Source: DATCKG01 sp036562385
Lineage (GTDB): Bacteria; Bacillota; Sulfobacillia; Symbiobacteriales; Symbiobacteriaceae
Length of the DNA: 64,000 nucleotides
Assembly: GCA_036562385.1 (NCBI GenBank)
Contig: DATCKG010000071.1
Span: 1 to 64,000, forward strand
Direction of reading: 5' to 3'
Shown here: piece by piece, positions 51,429-59,696 of the stretch
How positions within the stretch are numbered: position 1 is the first letter of the stretch
Layout of the letters: each line of letters opens with the position of its first letter
Program-made: the position numbers and the translations under genes
Notes under the pieces: generated by a model
What the model saw: only the letters and a program-made list of their open reading frames with translations
Told to the model about the DNA's origin: nothing
Database searches by the model: none

Positions 51429-54164
51429 CTACATCTTCTTGAGCATTTCCATGCGGGCGGTGATTGCTCCCCGCTTCTCCTCCAGCGCCGCGGCCTCCTC
51501 CCGGGTCTTCTCCACCACCTCGGGATTGGCCTTGGTCAGGAAGCCGGGGTTCGACAGCTTCTTCTGCAGCTTGGTCAGCTCCTCCTCCACGGCCGCCAGT
51601 TCCTTGGCCAGGCGCTGCAGTTCCTTGGGCACATCGATGAGATGGCCCACCGGGACGTAGATCTCCACCCCCGCCAGGACGCCCGTGACGGCGTTGGCCG
51701 GCTTCTCCTCCGCCACCGGCTGGATGGTGAGGCTGGCCGTCCTGGCCAGCGTCTCGATGAAGGGCCGGCCCTCCTCCAGGATGGAGAGCGCCTCGGGGCT
51801 GGTGGCCATCAGGATGGCGTCGATCCGGGTGTGTTCACCCAGCCGCCACTCGGCCCGAATGGAGCGGAGCGTCTTGATGGTGTCGATGATCAGCTGCATC
51901 CGGGCCGCGGCCGCTTCATCCTCCCACTCCGCCACCGGCTCCGGATACCGGGTAACGACAATAGAGGGTTTCAGCTCCGTCTGGCCGCTCTGCCGGGCAA
52001 TCTCATCCGCGATCTCCACCGGCCCTGTCTTGTAGGGCAACCGCTGCCAGATGGCTTCCGTGATAAACGGCATGAACGGGTGCAGCAGCCGCACGATGCC
52101 CTCCAGCACCAGAGCCAGGGTCTCCTGGGCGGCCCGCCGGGTGGGATCCGCCGGGTTGTAAAGGCGAGGCTTCACCAGTTCGATGTACCAGTCGCAGAAC
52201 TCGCTCCAGATGAAGTCGTAGATGGCCCGGGCCGCCTCGCCGTACTGGAACTCCTCCAGGAAGCGATTGACTTCCCTGACCGTCTGGCTGTAGCGGTGCC
52301 GGATCCAGCGGTCCGTGAGATTCAGTTCCGTGGTACCGATGCCGTCCTCGGGCTTCCAGTCGCCCAGGTTCATCAGGACGAACCGGCTGGCATTCCACAG
52401 CTTGTTGGCGAAATTCCGGGAGCTCTCCACCCGGTTCCAGGAGAAGCGGATGTCGTTGCCCGGAGTGCTGCCGGTCACCAGGGTAAAGCGGAGGGCGTCG
52501 GTGCCGTACTTTGCGATGACCTCTTCCGGATCGACGCCGTTGCCCAGCGACTTGGACATCTTCCGGCCCTGGCTGTCCCGGATCAGACCGTGAAGCACCA
52601 CGGTATGGAAGGGCTCCTTGCCGGTCAGTTCCAGGGCGCTGAAGATCATCCGGGCGACCCAGAAGAAGAGGATGTCGTAGCCGGTGATCAGCACATCGGT
52701 GGGATAGAAGTACTCCAGGTCCGGCGTCTGATCCGGCCAGCCCAGGGTGGAGAAGGGCCACAGGGCCGAGGAGAACCAGGTGTCCAGGGCGTCCTCGTCC
52801 TGGTGGATCCGCTGGCTGCCGCAGTGGCTGCAGCAGGTGGGATCCTCTTCCTCCACCGTCAGGCCACCGCAGTCGTCACAGTACCAGACCGGAATCCGGT
52901 GACCCCACCAGATCTGGCGGGAGATGCACCAGTCCTGGATGTTCTCCAGCCAGTGCAGGTAGACCTTGGTGAACCGCTCGGGAACGATGCGGATCCTCCC
53001 CTCTGCCACCGCCCGGGCTGCGGGTTCGGCCAGGGGCTTCATCTTCACGTACCACTGGCGGGAGATCAGTGGTTCCACCACCGTGCCGCACCGGGCGCAG
53101 CAACCCACGGCATGCCGGTGGGGCTCCACCTTCACCAGCCAGCCTTCCGCCTCCGCATCGGCCACAATCTGCTTCCGGCACTGGTAGCGGTCCATTCCGG
53201 CGTACTTGCCGGCGGCCTCGGTCATCTCGCCCTTGAGGCCGATGACCTGAATCGCCTCCAGGTTATGGCGCAGCCCCATCTCGTAGTCGTTGGGATCGTG
53301 GAACGGCGTCACCTTGACGCAGCCGGTACCGAAGTCCTTCTCCACGTAATCGTCGGCGATGATCGGAATCAACCGGCCCGTGGCGGGGTGCCGGAGCATC
53401 TTGCCCACCAGGTGGCGGTACCGCTCATCCTCCGGATTGACCGCCACCGCGGTGTCGCCCAGCATCGTCTCCGGTCGGGTCGTCGCCACATCGATGTACC
53501 CCGAGCCGTCCGCCAGAGGATAGCGGAAATACCAGAGGTGGCTGTCCTGTTCCTTATAATCCACCTCGATGTCCGACAGGGCGGTCTGGTCCTGCGGACA
53601 CCAGTGGGTGATCCGGGTACCCTGGTAAATCAGCCCTTTCTTGTAGAGCCGGACGAAGAAGGCCCGCACGGCCCGGGAAAGCCCCTCGTCCATGGTAAAG
53701 CGCTCCCGGCTCCAGTCGGTGGAGACGCCCAGCTTCTGAAGCTGCTGGTTGATGCGGTTCCCGTACTGGCGCCGCCACTCCCAGACCCGCTCCACGAACC
53801 GCTCCCGGCCCAGGTCATGCCGGCTGAGGCCTTCGGTCTTGCGGAGCTCCTCCTCCACCCGAATCTGGGTGGCCAGGCCCGCATGGTCGGTACCGGGCAG
53901 ATACAGGGTGGGATAGCCCTGCATCCGCTTCCAGCGGATCATGATATCGATCATGGTGTTGTTCAGCGCATGGCCCAGATGCAGTTGCCCCGTCACGTTG
54001 GGCGGCGGAATCACAATGGTATAGGGCTTCTTGCCCGGCACCCGAGGGGCATAGAAGAAATTCCCCTCCAGCCAGTACCGGTAGTACTGATCTTCCACCA
54101 GGCTGGGGTCATAGCGGGGGGGCAATTCCTCGCGGCCCATGGTCTTTAGCTCCTCTGCTGCCAT
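51429..54164 (-). CDS. valS: Valyl-tRNA synthetase
   Basis: The product has 911 residues, the standard length. The HIGH motif is in PPPNVTGQLHLGHALNN, the KMSKS motif in GRKMSKSLGNG; two Zn knuckles (CCARCGTVVE; DCGG...CSHCGSQR) and the editing domain (TTRPETMLGDTAVAVNPED) lie between. The C-terminal coiled coil spans LQRLAKELAAVEEELTKLQKKL. ATG 54164 with GGAGGAGGA above. A T-box leader controls it by uncharged tRNA-Val. Confidence 0.96.
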   Translation of the reverse strand: MAAEELKTMGREELPPRYDPSLVEDQYYRYWLEGNFFYAPRVPGKKPYTIVIPPPNVTGQLHLGHALNNTMIDIMIRWKRMQGYPTLYLPGTDHAGLATQIRVEEELRKTEGLSRHDLGRERFVERVWEWRRQYGNRINQQLQKLGVSTDWSRERFTMDEGLSRAVRAFFVRLYKKGLIYQGTRITHWCPQDQTALSDIEVDYKEQDSHLWYFRYPLADGSGYIDVATTRPETMLGDTAVAVNPEDERYRHLVGKMLRHPATGRLIPIIADDYVEKDFGTGCVKVTPFHDPNDYEMGLRHNLEAIQVIGLKGEMTEAAGKYAGMDRYQCRKQIVADAEAEGWLVKVEPHRHAVGCCARCGTVVEPLISRQWYVKMKPLAEPAARAVAEGRIRIVPERFTKVYLHWLENIQDWCISRQIWWGHRIPVWYCDDCGGLTVEEEDPTCCSHCGSQRIHQDEDALDTWFSSALWPFSTLGWPDQTPDLEYFYPTDVLITGYDILFFWVARMIFSALELTGKEPFHTVVLHGLIRDSQGRKMSKSLGNGVDPEEVIAKYGTDALRFTLVTGSTPGNDIRFSWNRVESSRNFANKLWNASRFVLMNLGDWKPEDGIGTTELNLTDRWIRHRYSQTVREVNRFLEEFQYGEAARAIYDFIWSEFCDWYIELVKPRLYNPADPTRRAAQETLALVLEGIVRLLHPFMPFITEAIWQRLPYKTGPVEIADEIARQSGQTELKPSIVVTRYPEPVAEWEDEAAAARMQLIIDTIKTLRSIRAEWRLGEHTRIDAILMATSPEALSILEEGRPFIETLARTASLTIQPVAEEKPANAVTGVLAGVEIYVPVGHLIDVPKELQRLAKELAAVEEELTKLQKKLSNPGFLTKANPEVVEKTREEAAALEEKRGAITARMEMLKKM

Positions 54165-54198
54165 CGTTCGTCCTCCTCCAAATCCTGCCGAAACGAAA

Positions 54199-54452
54199 AG
54201 CCCCGGAACGTCCATAAGGACGAGCCGGGGCTCGCGGTACCACCTTACTTCCTCCGACAAGGCCGGAGGCACTCTTGCTGCGGTAACGGGCAGACCCGGC
54301 TTCCCCTGAGGGACAGGCCGTTCAGGGAAGCAGCTCAGCGGCGACTTCACCGTTCCCGTTCCCAGGGCCCTTCCACCCAATGGGCTCCCTCTCTGTGGGC
54401 GGGGTAACGGCTACTCCTCCGCGTCGACGCCATTGGCACGATCTCCATGCAC
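54199..54452 (-). promoter_or_regulatory. Valine T-box leader
   Basis: The T-box sequence AGGTGGTACCGCG is at 54245-54233 on the minus strand, followed by the terminator AGCCCCGG.../CCGGGGCTTTTCG (54232-54196). In stem I, CCGTTACCC pairs with GGGAACGG, and the specifier loop that follows reads TGAA-GTC-GCC; GTC (54345-54343) is a valine codon. An AGTA S-turn motif is on the opposite side. Uncharged tRNA-Val would favour the antiterminator and valS expression. Confidence 0.9.
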
Positions 54453-54458
54453 ACGTTC

Positions 54459-54487
54459 ATGATAGGCAGTCAGTGGACATTTGTCAA
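54459..54487 (-). promoter_or_regulatory. valS promoter
   Basis: TTGACA (54487-54482), 17 bases, TATCAT (54464-54459) on the minus strand. The -35 lies inside the end of the GNAT gene. Confidence 0.8.
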
Positions 54488-55123
54488 CGTCAGGGCGGCG
54501 GTCCCCACTCCATCGCCCCCGGGCTGGGCCCGATACAGCGTCCGCTCCCACTCCGCCCGGGTCAGGGTCATGAGCAGGATCGGGGCCGGATCGTTCCGAC
54601 GGGCAATGGGCCGCAGCAGCCCCGTCCGCCGGAAGCCCACCCGTTCGTAGACCCGGATGGCTCGGGTGTTGAATAGGTAGACCCGCAGGTAGACGCGGCG
54701 GAGGCCCAACCCTTCAAAAGCCAGGCGCACCGCGGTCCGTACTGCATCGGTGCCGTAGCCCCGGTTTTGGCGCTGCCGGTCACCGATGCAGACCCGCAGT
54801 TCAGCAGAACCGGCCCGCCAGTCCAGGTGGGCCAGTTCCAATTCACCGACGGTCTTCCCTTCCTCGTCCTCCACCATCCAGGCCAGGCAGTCACGCTGCG
54901 TCCGAAGGGAGGAAAGCCACTCGCCGGCAGACCGGTCGACGAACTTGTGGCCCATCGTTTCCACAATGGTCGGATCCGCGTCCCAGTCCAACAGCAGCTC
55001 CAGGTCCGATGCGGTGACCGGCCTGAGCCGGATCAGCCGGCCGGCCAAGAACTCGGGCGGCACCTCGGTTCGCCTCCGGCGCTGGCCGGGGTGAAAGGAT
55101 ACCATGTGAACCGTTGCGTCCAT
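54470..55123 (-). CDS. GNAT family N-acetyltransferase (RimJ/RimL-like)
   Basis: The product has 217 residues. Features of RimJ/RimL-type GNATs are RLIRLRPVTASDLELLLDWDADP, VGELELAHLDWRAGSAELRVCIGDRQRQNRGYGTDAVRTAVRLAFEGLGLRRVYLRVYLFNTRAIRVYERVGFRRTG; the RQNRGYGTDA segment is the acetyl-CoA pyrophosphate loop (Q/R-x-x-G-x-G/A). ATG 55123 has GGAG 6 bases above. Acceptor substrate unknown; protein N-termini or amines are common. Confidence 0.85.
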   Translation of the reverse strand: MDATVHMVSFHPGQRRRRTEVPPEFLAGRLIRLRPVTASDLELLLDWDADPTIVETMGHKFVDRSAGEWLSSLRTQRDCLAWMVEDEEGKTVGELELAHLDWRAGSAELRVCIGDRQRQNRGYGTDAVRTAVRLAFEGLGLRRVYLRVYLFNTRAIRVYERVGFRRTGLLRPIARRNDPAPILLMTLTRAEWERTLYRAQPGGDGVGTAALTLTNVH

Positions 55124-55275
55124 CGTTCGCTCCATTCTTCCCGGTATGTGCGTTCCCGGCCCAATGCTTTCGACGACCGCCAACCGGCTCCTTCCGGCAA
55201 TATCAGGGCACAGTGGCAGGAAGCAGGGATCATGACACATACGGCCGTGGACCCGGAACGGAAGGATCTGCTACG

Positions 55276-56271
55276 ATGACTTCATGCAGCATCAGACACA
55301 CCCGCGATCTCCCGGAGGGATCCATCTTGCCACGAAACGCATTCCTTCGTCCCTGGCAGGCGGACGCGCTGCTTCTGTCCGTGGCCGCCGTATGGGGAGC
55401 AACCTTTCCGGTGGTGAAAAACGCCACGGATCTGAGCCAGGGCGGCGTACCCACCTACTGGTTTCTGGCCGCTCGCTTCACCGCGGCAGCCCTCCTCCTC
55501 GCCCTTGTGTACCGCCGGCGGCTGGCCGCGGCTTCCTGGCGCACGTGGGCGGCCGGCGGATTGGTGGGGCTCTTCCTGTACGCTGCGTACGCCCTTCAAA
55601 CCTTCGGACTGGCTTACACCAGCAGCACCAAGGCCAGCTTCATCACCGGGCTCAACGTGGTTCTGGTGCCCATCTTCAGCGTCCTCTGGCTTCGCCGCCC
55701 ACCGGGGCTGGGAGCGTGGCTGGGGGTAACGACCGCCACCGTTGGCCTCGCGCTGCTTTCGCTGAGCGGCGGCGACCTACACTTCAGCTACGGGGACCTG
55801 CTGGTCCTGATGTGTGCCGTCGGATTTGCGCTTCACGTGGTGGCAGTGGGACGCTTTGCCGGTCCCCACGACCCGGTGGCCCTGGCGGTCATTCAACTGA
55901 TCGTCACCGCCCTGCTTTCGGGAATCAGCCACCTGCTGACCCACGGCTCCCTGGGGCCAGGGGTCCCGGAAGTGCACTGGTGGTCCGGCCCTGCCCATGT
56001 GATCCCCGCCTTGCTGATCTGCAGTGTCTTCGCCACCGCCGCCGCCTTTCTGCTGCAAAACGTCCTGCAGCCTTTTACCACCCCGACCCACACCGCCCTG
56101 ATCTTCAGCGCTGAACCGGTCTTCGGCGCCCTCTTCTCGTTCCTGCTGATGGGCGAAACCCTCACCCCCCGGGAATACGTGGGGGCGGCCCTCATGGTGC
56201 TCGGCATGATCCTGGCCGAACTGCCTGTCTGGCAGCGGGAGCCCCGGGCGGCCGCTTACCCGGATCAATAG
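55276..56271 (+). CDS. EamA/DMT-superfamily transporter
   Basis: The product has about 331 residues and ten membrane helices in two EamA repeats (DALLLSVAAVWGATFPVVKN ... GLAYTSSTKASFITGLNVVLVPIFSVLW; second repeat FLLQNVLQPFTTPTHTALIFSAEPVFGALFSFLLMGETL). The family exports amino acids or other metabolites; the substrate is unknown. ATG 55276 has GGAAGG above. A TTG at 55327 with CGGAGGG 7 bases above gives a start closer to the first helix and may be the true start. Divergent from the GNAT gene. Confidence 0.9.
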   Translation: MTSCSIRHTRDLPEGSILPRNAFLRPWQADALLLSVAAVWGATFPVVKNATDLSQGGVPTYWFLAARFTAAALLLALVYRRRLAAASWRTWAAGGLVGLFLYAAYALQTFGLAYTSSTKASFITGLNVVLVPIFSVLWLRRPPGLGAWLGVTTATVGLALLSLSGGDLHFSYGDLLVLMCAVGFALHVVAVGRFAGPHDPVALAVIQLIVTALLSGISHLLTHGSLGPGVPEVHWWSGPAHVIPALLICSVFATAAAFLLQNVLQPFTTPTHTALIFSAEPVFGALFSFLLMGETLTPREYVGAALMVLGMILAELPVWQREPRAAAYPDQ

Positions 56272-56281
56272 GTAAGCAGCA

Positions 56282-56312
56282 AAGGCCTCCCTGCAGCGGG
56301 AGGCCTTTTTTA
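56282..56312 (+). terminator. Terminator of the EamA gene
   Basis: AAGGCCTCC-CTGCAGC-GGGAGGCCTTTTTT; the T-run lies on the plus strand and the hairpin also ends the convergent engB transcript. Confidence 0.88.
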
Positions 56313-57038
56313 CCGTCCCCGTGCCTGCCGGGTAACCCCCAGGACCCAGTACCAGAGCTTGTCCCGTCCGAGCCCATCTTCTGCCGAAAAGAGCAGCAGC
56401 GGCTCCTGTTCCGGCGTGAACGGACCCGGCCCCGGCTCCCCGCCGTCCCGCAGGCCAAGGCCGGCCGCGATCTCCCGGGCGTGGACCGGACGCTGCCCCC
56501 TGGAGACCTTGTCGGCCTTGGTGGCGACGCAGAGACGAACCTTGCCGTAGTACCGGAGCCACTCCCACATGGTGATGTCATCCTGGGTGGGCGGGTGGCG
56601 CAGGTCCACGATCTGGATCACCGCGCACAGCTCCCGCCTCTCCAGCAGGTACTGTTCGATCAGTTTCCGCCATGCGCGACGCTGGCTTTCCGAAACCTTG
56701 GCATAACCGTACCCGGGCATATCCACGAAATAGAAGGCCCCCGCGGCCCGGGCCGCCTCGGCGGCCGAGCCTCGCAGCAGCGCTGCATCGCTCCCCTGGG
56801 GGCGCCGGGAATCCCCGAACCGAGGCTTCCCCTCCGGCCAGATCCGATAGAAGTTCAGCGACTGGGTCCGCCCTGGGGTGTTGGAGGTTTTGGCCAGTTT
56901 GTTCATCCGCACGAGGCAGTTGATCAGCGAGGACTTGCCGACGTTGGACCGCCCCACCAGAGCGATCTCCGGCAGTCCGTCCTCCGGAAACTGGTGGGGG
57001 GACATGGCACTGATGACGAATTCCGCATGCAGCCCCAT
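56310..57038 (-). CDS. engB: Ribosome-biogenesis GTPase YsxC/EngB, with two insertions
   Basis: The product has 242 residues; YsxC is normally near 200. G1 is GRSNVGKSSLIN, G2 SNTPGRTQSLNFY, G3 DMPGYGYAK, G4 TKADKVSRGQ and G5 the SAEDG region. Two extra segments are seen: about 35 residues between G2 and G3 (PEGKPRFGDSRRPQGSDAALL and on) and about 25 residues between G4 and G5 (GLRDGGEPGPGPFTPEQEP). Role: 50S assembly. It follows lon as ysxC does in Bacillus. Confidence 0.92.
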   Translation of the reverse strand: MGLHAEFVISAMSPHQFPEDGLPEIALVGRSNVGKSSLINCLVRMNKLAKTSNTPGRTQSLNFYRIWPEGKPRFGDSRRPQGSDAALLRGSAAEAARAAGAFYFVDMPGYGYAKVSESQRRAWRKLIEQYLLERRELCAVIQIVDLRHPPTQDDITMWEWLRYYGKVRLCVATKADKVSRGQRPVHAREIAAGLGLRDGGEPGPGPFTPEQEPLLLFSAEDGLGRDKLWYWVLGVTRQARGR

Positions 57039-57065
57039 CTTCCGGCCTCCATCCCGTCAGTGAAA

Positions 57066-57093
57066 AGGGAGGGCGCCTGCTCAGCACCCTCCC
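57066..57093 (-). terminator. Hairpin between lon and engB
   Basis: GGGAGGG / CCCTCCC with a 13-base loop, followed by TTTTCAC on the minus strand, 33 bases after the lon stop and 28 above the engB start. It may attenuate engB. Confidence 0.65.
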
Positions 57094-57125
57094 GGTCTGC
57101 TCCTCAATCTGGCGCCGCCTTGCGA

Positions 57126-59537
57126 TCACGCCAGGGCGCCCGGCTGCGGCTGCGTCGAGTTCAGCGCATCCGGGGGCGGAGGCGGCACCACGGCGGTCTC
57201 CTCCGGCTTGGGATCGCACAGGGCAATCCGCAGCACCTCGTCCATATCTTCCACCAGGTGGATCATTAGCTTCTTGCGGACGTTGCCGGGCACCTCTTCC
57301 AAATCCTTCTCGTTTTCCTTGGGGAGGATGATGTCGGTAATCCCCGCCCGATGGGCGCCCAGGATCTTCTCCTTCACCCCGCCGATGGGCAGGACCCGCC
57401 CCCGCAGGGTGATCTCGCCGGTCATGGCCACGTTGGCCCGCACCGGACGACCGGTCAGGGCTGAAACCACAGCCGTCGCCATGGCGATGCCGGCCGAGGG
57501 CCCCTCCTTGGGCACGGCTCCCTCCGGCGCGTGGATGTGGATGTCATACTCGGAGTAGAAGTCCTCCGGCAGCCCCAGTTCCGCGGCCCGGGAACGGATG
57601 TAAGAAATACCCGCCTGGGCCGACTCCCGCATCACTTCGCCCAGCTTCCCGGTGAGCAGCAGATTGCCCTTGCCTTTCATCACCGTCACCTCGATGGGCA
57701 TGACGTCGCCACCCACCTCGGTGTAAGCCAGGCCCGTGGCCACGCCCACCTGGTCCTCCTTGGGCCGCCGGCCCCAGGTGTAACGGGGGGCGCCCAGGTA
57801 GTGATGCAGGTTCTGAACCGTCACCCGCACGCTGGTGGTATCGCCCCGGGCAATCTCCCGGGCCACCTTGCGGCAGATGTTGCCGATCTGCCGTTCCAGG
57901 TTCCGGACGCCGGCCTCCCGGGTGTACTCCCGGACGATGCTGCGGATCACGTTGTCGGAGACTTCCAGGATCTGCTCGTTGAGCCCGTTTTCCTTGAGCT
58001 GCTTGGGCAGCAGGTGCCGCTTGGCGATCTCCACCTTTTCATCCTCGGTGTACCCGGAGATGGTGATCAGCTCCATCCGGTCGAGGAGCGGACGGGGGAT
58101 GTTCCACACCACGTTGGCCGTGGTGATGAAAAGCACCTGCGAAAGATCGAAGGGAATCTCCAGGTAGTGGTCCGAGAAAGCGTAGTTCTGCTCTGGATCG
58201 AGAACTTCCAGCAAGGCCGAGGCGGGATCGCCCCGGAAGTCCGAGGACATCTTGTCGATCTCATCCAGCAAGAAGACCGGGTTCTTGGTGCCCGCCTGCC
58301 GCATGCCCTGAATGATCCGCCCGGGCAGAGCGCCCACATAGGTGCGCCGGTGGCCCCGAATCTCCGCCTCGTCGCGGACGCCGCCCAGGGAGATGCGGAC
58401 AAACTTCCGCCCCAGCGCGTGGGCCACGGACTTGGCCAGGGACGTCTTACCCACGCCGGGCGGGCCCGCCAGGCAAAGGATCGGCCCCTTGATCCGGTCC
58501 GTCAGCTTACGGACCGCCAGATATTCCAGGATGCGGTCCTTGGGCTTGCGGAGCCCGTAGTGCTCCCGCTCCAGGATCTCCTCCGCCTCCCGGAAGTCCA
58601 GCCGGTCCTGCGTTACCGTGGACCAGGGCAGCGAGACGATCCACTCCAGGTAGTTGCGGACCACCACGGCCTCGGCTGCCATGGGCGGCATCTTCTCCAG
58701 CCGGTCCACCTCCCGCAGCGCCTTCTCCTTGGCTTCGGGAGGCAGCCCCAGCTTCTCGATCTTCTCCCGGAACTCCTCGGCCTCGGCGACCCGATCGTCC
58801 CGCTCGCCCAGTTCCCGCTGGATCGCCTTCATCTGCTCCCGCAGGTAGTACTCCCGCTGGGTCTTCTCCATCTGCTTGCGGACGCGGACGTTGATCTTCC
58901 GTTCCAGCTCCAGTACTTCCATTTCGGCGGTCAGGATGTCACTGACCCGCTCCAGCCGCTTGGCCACGTCAAAGGTTTCCAGGACCGACTGTTTGTCCTC
59001 AATCCGGATGGTGGCCAGGTGCTGCATGATGGTGTCCGCCAGGCGCCCGGGTTCCTCCACCTGCACGACCGTCACCAGGGCCTCCGGGGGCACCTTCTTG
59101 GAGGCCTTGATGTAGCGCTCATACTGGCTGATGACCATCCGCATCAGGGCCTCGATTTCCGGCGTCCGCGTCTGGTCTTCCGGATGCTCCACTGCCACCA
59201 CACGGAAATAGGAAGGTTCCGGTATATACTCACGGATGCTGGCCCGGGCAAGCCCCTCAAAGACCACCTTGAGGGTGCCGCCCGGAACCTTCACCACTTG
59301 CTTGATTTCTACAATGGTGCCGACGGAGTAAATGTCATCCGGGCCGGGTTCATCCACCTTCGCGTCGCGCTGCATGGCGAGGATCATCCGCCTGTTTTCC
59401 CGCATCGCTTGATCCACGGCCCGTACCGATCTCTCCCGGCCGACTTCCAGGGGGACGATCATCGAAGGGAATACGATCTGACCCCGCAGCGGAAGGAGGG
59501 GCAATTCGACCGTTCTACCCTTCCCCACATTGGCCAT
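57126..59537 (-). CDS. lon: ATP-dependent protease LonA
   Basis: The product has 803 residues. LAN substrate domain (LPLLPLRGQIVFPSMIVPLEVGRERSV), AAA+ GPPGVGKTSLAKSVA (Walker A) and FLLDEIDK (Walker B), and the serine-lysine protease domain PKEGPSAGIAMATA with GGVKEKILGAHRAG. ATG 59537 has AGGAGG above. A Pro/Ala tail of about 20 residues ends it. Soluble partner of the LonB encoded next. Confidence 0.95.
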   Translation of the reverse strand: MANVGKGRTVELPLLPLRGQIVFPSMIVPLEVGRERSVRAVDQAMRENRRMILAMQRDAKVDEPGPDDIYSVGTIVEIKQVVKVPGGTLKVVFEGLARASIREYIPEPSYFRVVAVEHPEDQTRTPEIEALMRMVISQYERYIKASKKVPPEALVTVVQVEEPGRLADTIMQHLATIRIEDKQSVLETFDVAKRLERVSDILTAEMEVLELERKINVRVRKQMEKTQREYYLREQMKAIQRELGERDDRVAEAEEFREKIEKLGLPPEAKEKALREVDRLEKMPPMAAEAVVVRNYLEWIVSLPWSTVTQDRLDFREAEEILEREHYGLRKPKDRILEYLAVRKLTDRIKGPILCLAGPPGVGKTSLAKSVAHALGRKFVRISLGGVRDEAEIRGHRRTYVGALPGRIIQGMRQAGTKNPVFLLDEIDKMSSDFRGDPASALLEVLDPEQNYAFSDHYLEIPFDLSQVLFITTANVVWNIPRPLLDRMELITISGYTEDEKVEIAKRHLLPKQLKENGLNEQILEVSDNVIRSIVREYTREAGVRNLERQIGNICRKVAREIARGDTTSVRVTVQNLHHYLGAPRYTWGRRPKEDQVGVATGLAYTEVGGDVMPIEVTVMKGKGNLLLTGKLGEVMRESAQAGISYIRSRAAELGLPEDFYSEYDIHIHAPEGAVPKEGPSAGIAMATAVVSALTGRPVRANVAMTGEITLRGRVLPIGGVKEKILGAHRAGITDIILPKENEKDLEEVPGNVRKKLMIHLVEDMDEVLRIALCDPKPEETAVVPPPPPDALNSTQPQPGALA

Positions 59538-59630
59538 CGGCGTCACCTCCTGGTTTCTGGCTTTTTCTCTGGTAGCTGGAACATCCCCTTGCCTGATTCT
59601 GGGCCGATCCACCGCATCCCAGTTGATCGT

Positions 59631-59648
59631 GATCTTATGATCTTATGA
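59631..59648. promoter_or_regulatory. Direct repeat near the lon promoter region
   Basis: GATCTTAT occurs twice in tandem (59631-59638 and 59639-59646), about 95 bases above lon. It could be a regulator site such as a heat-shock operator, but it does not match CIRCE or the CtsR heptad repeat. Confidence 0.3.
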
Positions 59649-59696
59649 CGTTCCATTCTTCCGACGGGGTTCGGACAGCCTCGGTTTTGCCTCGGG

